A DNA stretch of 43,299 nucleotides from Clostridiales bacterium (lineage in GTDB: Bacteria > Bacillota > Clostridia > Christensenellales > Borkfalkiaceae): assembly GCA_015055545.1 (NCBI GenBank), contig SVHY01000014.1, positions 1 through 43,299 on the forward strand. Direction: 5' to 3'. A program made the position numbers and the translations under genes. Positions 39,998 to 43,299 of the stretch are shown piece after piece. Numbering within the stretch: the stretch's first letter is position 1; each line of letters begins with the position of its first letter. The notes under the pieces are model-generated. The model was not told where the DNA came from, made no database searches, and saw only the letters and a program-made list of their open reading frames with translations.

Positions 39998-40049
39998 ATT
40001 ATGGTTAGACAACAATACAAAAAAATCTTTTTTGGAGGAAATATATATT

Positions 40050-42695
40050 ATGGCAAAGAAATATTGCTATCTCTTTACCGAAGGTAACGCGAAAATGCGC
40101 GAAATCCTCGGCGGCAAAGGTGCAAACCTTGCGGAAATGACGAATATCGGTCTTCCCGTTCCCCAAGGCTTCACCATCTCTACGGAAGCTTGTACTCAGT
40201 ATTATGAGGACGGCAGACAAATCAACCCCGACATTCAAGCGGAAATCTTGGAATACATCGACAAGATGGAAAAGATTTGCGGTATGAAGTTCGGCGACAA
40301 GGAAAATCCCTTGCTCGTATCCGTGCGTTCGGGTGCGCGTGCGTCCATGCCTGGCATGATGGACACGATTTTAAACCTTGGTTTGAACGAAGAAGTTGTC
40401 AACACGATTGCAACGAAATCGGGTAACCCCCGTTGGGCTTGGGACTGCTATCGCCGTTTCATTCAAATGTTCTCGGACGTTGTTATGGAAGTGGGCAAGA
40501 AGTACTTTGAAAAGCTCATCGACGAAATGAAAGAAAAGAAAGGCGTTACGCAAGACGTGGAACTGGACGCGGACGACTTGAAAGAACTTGCTAATCAGTT
40601 CAAAGCAGAATACAAGAAACAGCTCGGTAAGGAATTCCCTAACGACCCGAAAGAACAGCTATTTGAAGCGGTGAAAGCGGTGTTCCGTTCTTGGGACAAC
40701 CCCCGTGCGAATATCTATCGTATGGACCACGATATCCCTTACAGCTGGGGTACGGCGGTAAACGTACAAATGATGGCGTTCGGTAACATGGGCGAAACGT
40801 CTGGTACGGGCGTTGCGTTCACGCGTAACCCTGCTACGGGCGAAAAGGGCTTGATGGGCGAATTCTTGACCAACGCACAAGGTGAAGACGTTGTTGCGGG
40901 TGTTCGTACGCCGATGCCTATCGCGCAAATGAAAGAAGTATTCCCTGAAGTATACGAACAGTTCTTGAAGGTTTGCGATATTCTTGAAAATCACTACCAT
41001 GATATGCAAGACATGGAATTTACCATTCAAGACAGAAAATTGTATATGCTTCAAACTCGTAACGGTAAGAGAACGGCGGCGGCGGCTATCAAGATTGCTT
41101 GCGATTTGATTGACGAAGGCATGATCACCGAACAAGAAGCGCTTATGCAAATCGACGCGAAGAGCCTTGACATGTTGTTGCACCCGCAATTCGATGCGAA
41201 AGCTTTGAAAGATGCGGACAAGAACAACGTAGTCGGTAAAGGTATCGCGGCTTCCCCCGGTGCTGCAGCTGGTAAAATCGTGTTCACGGCAGAAGACGCA
41301 GTTATCGAAGGCAAGAAGGGTGAAAAAGTTATTCTCGTTCGTTTGGAAACGTCCCCTGAAGATATCGAAGGTATGAAATACGCGCAAGGTATCTTGACGG
41401 TTCGCGGCGGTCAAACCTCGCACGCAGCGGTTGTTGCGCGTGGTATGGGTACGTGCTGCGTATCCGGTTGTGGCGACATCAAAATGCACGAAGAAGAAAA
41501 ATGGTTCGAGCTCGCTGGTAAAATCTTCAAGGAAGGCGACGTGCTTTCGCTTGACGGTTCGACGGGTAATATCTACGACACGCTTATCAAAACCGTGCCC
41601 GCAGACCCTAACTCCGGCTATTTCGGACGTATTATGGAACTTGCGGATAAATACAAGGCACTTGGCGTAAGAACCAACGCGGACAGCCCCGCTGATGCGA
41701 AACAAGCGGTGGCGTTCGGTGCGCAAGGTATCGGCCTTTGCCGTACGGAACACATGTTCTTTGACCCTGACAGAATCGGCGCGTTCCGTGAAATGATTTG
41801 TTCGGATACGGTAGAGGAAAGAGAAGCAGCGCTTGCAAAAATCGAACCTATGCAACAGGCAGACTTTCAAGGCTTGTTCGAGGCTCTCGGTGGTTATCCC
41901 GTAACCATTCGTTTCCTTGACCCGCCTCTCCACGAATTCGTTCCTACGTCGGAAGAAGACATCGCGGCGCTTGCAAAAGCGCAAAACAAGACGGTTGCGC
42001 AAATTAAAGACATTATCTCGTCCTTGCACGAATTCAACCCCATGATGGGCCATCGTGGCTGCCGTTTGACGGTAACGTATCCCGAAATTGCGGTTATGCA
42101 AACGAAAGCGGTTATTAAAGCTGCAATTGCAGTTTTGAAAAAGCATCCCGACTGGTCTCTCGTTCCCGAAATCATGATTCCGTTGACGGGCGAAACGAAG
42201 GAATTGAAGTTCGTGAAAGACATCGTCGTAAAGACGGCGGACGAAGTTATCGCGGCATCGGGCGTAGCGCTTAAATACGAAGTTGGTACGATGATTGAAA
42301 TTCCCCGTGCGTGCTTGACGGCGGAAGAAATCGCAAAAGAAGCAGAATTCTTCTGTTTCGGTACGAACGACTTAACGCAAATGACGTTCGGGTTCTCGCG
42401 TGACGACGCTGGTAAGTTCTTGCCCGCATACTATGCGAATAAGATTTACGAATCGGATCCGTTCGCAAGATTGGATACGACGGGCGTAGGTCAGCTTATG
42501 GATTTGGCTGTTAAGAACGGTAGAAAGGCTCGTCCCGAAATGCATTGCGGTATTTGCGGCGAACACGGCGGCGATCCCTCGTCTATCGAATTCTGCCACG
42601 AGATTGGGCTTTCGTACGTTTCTTGCTCGCCTTATCGCGTTCCCATCGCAAGATTGTCGGCTGCGCAAGCGAACATCCGCAATCCTAGGTCCTAA
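40050..42695 (+). CDS. ppdK: Pyruvate, phosphate dikinase
   Basis: An 881-residue enzyme interconverting pyruvate, ATP and phosphate with PEP, AMP and pyrophosphate; in anaerobes it often serves glycolysis. The N-terminal nucleotide-binding domain opens GGKGANLAEMTNIGLPVPQGF and contains VRSGARASMPGMMDTILNLG. The swivelling domain has the phosphoryl-carrying His in GGQTSHAAVVARG (H458). The C-terminal PEP/pyruvate domain shows GLCRTEHMFF, GTNDLTQMTFG and CGICGEHGGDPSS with the catalytic Cys (C836). It is full length (usual 870-885). ATG 40050 has GGAGGAA before it; the longer upstream frame is leader. Codon use looks like that of a highly expressed gene. A strong terminator follows. Confidence 0.97.
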   Translation: MAKKYCYLFTEGNAKMREILGGKGANLAEMTNIGLPVPQGFTISTEACTQYYEDGRQINPDIQAEILEYIDKMEKICGMKFGDKENPLLVSVRSGARASMPGMMDTILNLGLNEEVVNTIATKSGNPRWAWDCYRRFIQMFSDVVMEVGKKYFEKLIDEMKEKKGVTQDVELDADDLKELANQFKAEYKKQLGKEFPNDPKEQLFEAVKAVFRSWDNPRANIYRMDHDIPYSWGTAVNVQMMAFGNMGETSGTGVAFTRNPATGEKGLMGEFLTNAQGEDVVAGVRTPMPIAQMKEVFPEVYEQFLKVCDILENHYHDMQDMEFTIQDRKLYMLQTRNGKRTAAAAIKIACDLIDEGMITEQEALMQIDAKSLDMLLHPQFDAKALKDADKNNVVGKGIAASPGAAAGKIVFTAEDAVIEGKKGEKVILVRLETSPEDIEGMKYAQGILTVRGGQTSHAAVVARGMGTCCVSGCGDIKMHEEEKWFELAGKIFKEGDVLSLDGSTGNIYDTLIKTVPADPNSGYFGRIMELADKYKALGVRTNADSPADAKQAVAFGAQGIGLCRTEHMFFDPDRIGAFREMICSDTVEEREAALAKIEPMQQADFQGLFEALGGYPVTIRFLDPPLHEFVPTSEEDIAALAKAQNKTVAQIKDIISSLHEFNPMMGHRGCRLTVTYPEIAVMQTKAVIKAAIAVLKKHPDWSLVPEIMIPLTGETKELKFVKDIVVKTADEVIAASGVALKYEVGTMIEIPRACLTAEEIAKEAEFFCFGTNDLTQMTFGFSRDDAGKFLPAYYANKIYESDPFARLDTTGVGQLMDLAVKNGRKARPEMHCGICGEHGGDPSSIEFCHEIGLSYVSCSPYRVPIARLSAAQANIRNPRS

Positions 42696-42739
42696 ATCTT
42701 GAATTAAAATTTAGTAAAAACACCATATATTGTGTTTAT

Positions 42740-42773
42740 GAGCCTGCATCTTCTCGATGCAGGCTCAATTTTT
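42740..42773 (+). terminator. Terminator of ppdK
   Basis: GAGCCTGCATC (42740-42750), loop TTCTC, GATGCAGGCTC (42756-42766), then AATTTTT. Confidence 0.9.
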
Positions 42774-42841
42774 ACGTTTTTTGGGCGAAAAATAAGCCGA
42801 AAAACGCCCAAAAAAAGTTTTATTCCACTTAAGTTGAACAC

Positions 42842-42870
42842 TTTACTTTTGTTTTTTTGTGTGGTATAAT
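42842..42870 (+). promoter_or_regulatory. Promoter of the IS21-type transposase gene
   Basis: TTTACT (42842-42847), 17 nt, TATAAT (42865-42870) with TGG before it (extended -10), about 45 nt before the istA start. The left end of the element should lie between the ppdK terminator and here; the inner repeats of the family could not be set with one copy. Confidence 0.55.
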
Positions 42871-42915
42871 ATGCATATAAAACATTTCAAGCAAAAAAGG
42901 ATTGAAAAAGGCAAA

Positions 42916-43299
42916 ATGACCAATTATAGAGCTATTTTACAGTATCATTATAGGGGAAACACGACGACGCAAATCGCTAAGCTTTGCGAATGTTCGCGTA
43001 CAACCGTTTTGAAAACGATTAAAAGAGCGAAAGAATGCGGTATTGACGAGCCTGTCTTTGAATTACTGTCGGATATTCAATTGCTTGAAAGGCTTTATCC
43101 CAGGCGCGTGCATAGAAGTGGCTACGAAGAGCCCGATTTTATTGCGCTTGAAAAGGATAAAAAGAAGAGAGGGCTTACGGTTTTCGTAATGTGGCGTAGA
43201 TATTATAAAAGAACGTTAGCCGCAGGCAAAAAACCTTACGGAAAATCGCAATTTTTCAAGTTGTTTAAGCGGTACGACACGGGTTCTTTTCGATTTGAG
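42916..43299 (+). CDS. istA: IS21-family transposase IstA (partial, cut by window edge)
   Basis: The first 128 residues of an open frame with no stop before the window ends. It opens MTNYRAILQYHYRGNTTTQI with a helix-turn-helix (TTTQIAKLCECSRTTVLKTIKRAKECG), then LYPRR and PDFIALEKDKKKRGLTVFVMWRRY, and KPYGKSQFFKLFKRY. This string of elements is the N-terminal DNA-binding part of IS21-type IstA. The DDE catalytic core and the istB helper ATPase should lie beyond the edge. It has its own promoter. Whether the element is intact cannot be judged here. Confidence 0.88.
   Translation, partial: MTNYRAILQYHYRGNTTTQIAKLCECSRTTVLKTIKRAKECGIDEPVFELLSDIQLLERLYPRRVHRSGYEEPDFIALEKDKKKRGLTVFVMWRRYYKRTLAAGKKPYGKSQFFKLFKRYDTGSFRFE

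Noticed and set aside
40659-42146. Minus-strand open frame of 495 codons inside ppdK
   Set aside because: Antisense shadow of the well-conserved ppdK gene, with no known domain or start signal.

Overview
The window looks like chromosome from an endospore-forming, anaerobic-type Firmicute of class Clostridia, probably an uncultured gut-type lineage. The evidence is the sporulation genes spoIIGA, sigE and sigG, the SCIFF ranthipeptide pair, hemZ, pyruvate phosphate dikinase, a YlqF/RbgA GTPase, strong AGGAGG-type ribosome sites and A-rich spacers. Most genes are housekeeping. No tRNA, rRNA or CRISPR array was seen.

Layout. 1-4948: membrane protein (TIGR04086-like), SCIFF peptide scfA (50 aa) and its radical SAM maturase scfB, then secD-secF. 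5186-11948: recJ, rel (ppGpp), a metallo-beta-lactamase-fold hydrolase and hemZ. 12098-14635: rpsO and pnp. 14691-15346: an AT-rich two-gene island, a Cro/cI-type repressor divergent from an unknown 105-aa gene, with three copies of one operator in the spacer. 15376-18588 (minus): dnaA-mnmG. 18724-22286: recF, a VanW protein and asnS. 22441-31397: a long plus-strand run plsX-rnc-smc-ftsY-trmD-ylqF-rnhB-yraN (lipid synthesis, RNA processing, chromosome organisation, SRP receptor, tRNA methylation, 50S assembly, RNase HII). 31444-33938: spoIIGA-sigE (minus) divergent from sigG (plus). 34262-36004: zinc-ribbon membrane protein. 36282-39872: AraC-type regulator divergent from a GH31 glycosidase. 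40050-42695: ppdK. 42916-end: start of an IS21-type istA, cut by the window edge.

Spacers hold three interspersed repeat families with no coding content: (A) imbricated hairpin arrays whose stems differ in sequence between copies while pairing is kept, (B) a ~120-bp repeat present twice, and (C) two MITE-like elements with ~22-bp terminal inverted repeats and flanking TA.

Points most worth a second look: the repressor/operator island with a near-leaderless repressor transcript; the covarying hairpin arrays, one apparently carrying a second array nested in a hairpin loop; the MITE pair; a one-base frameshift at the end of ftsY; a Ser at a normally catalytic Asp of RNase III; dnaA divergent from recF with no dnaN and no clear DnaA boxes; and the split spoIIGA-sigE/sigG cluster with candidate Spo0A and sigma-F sites.
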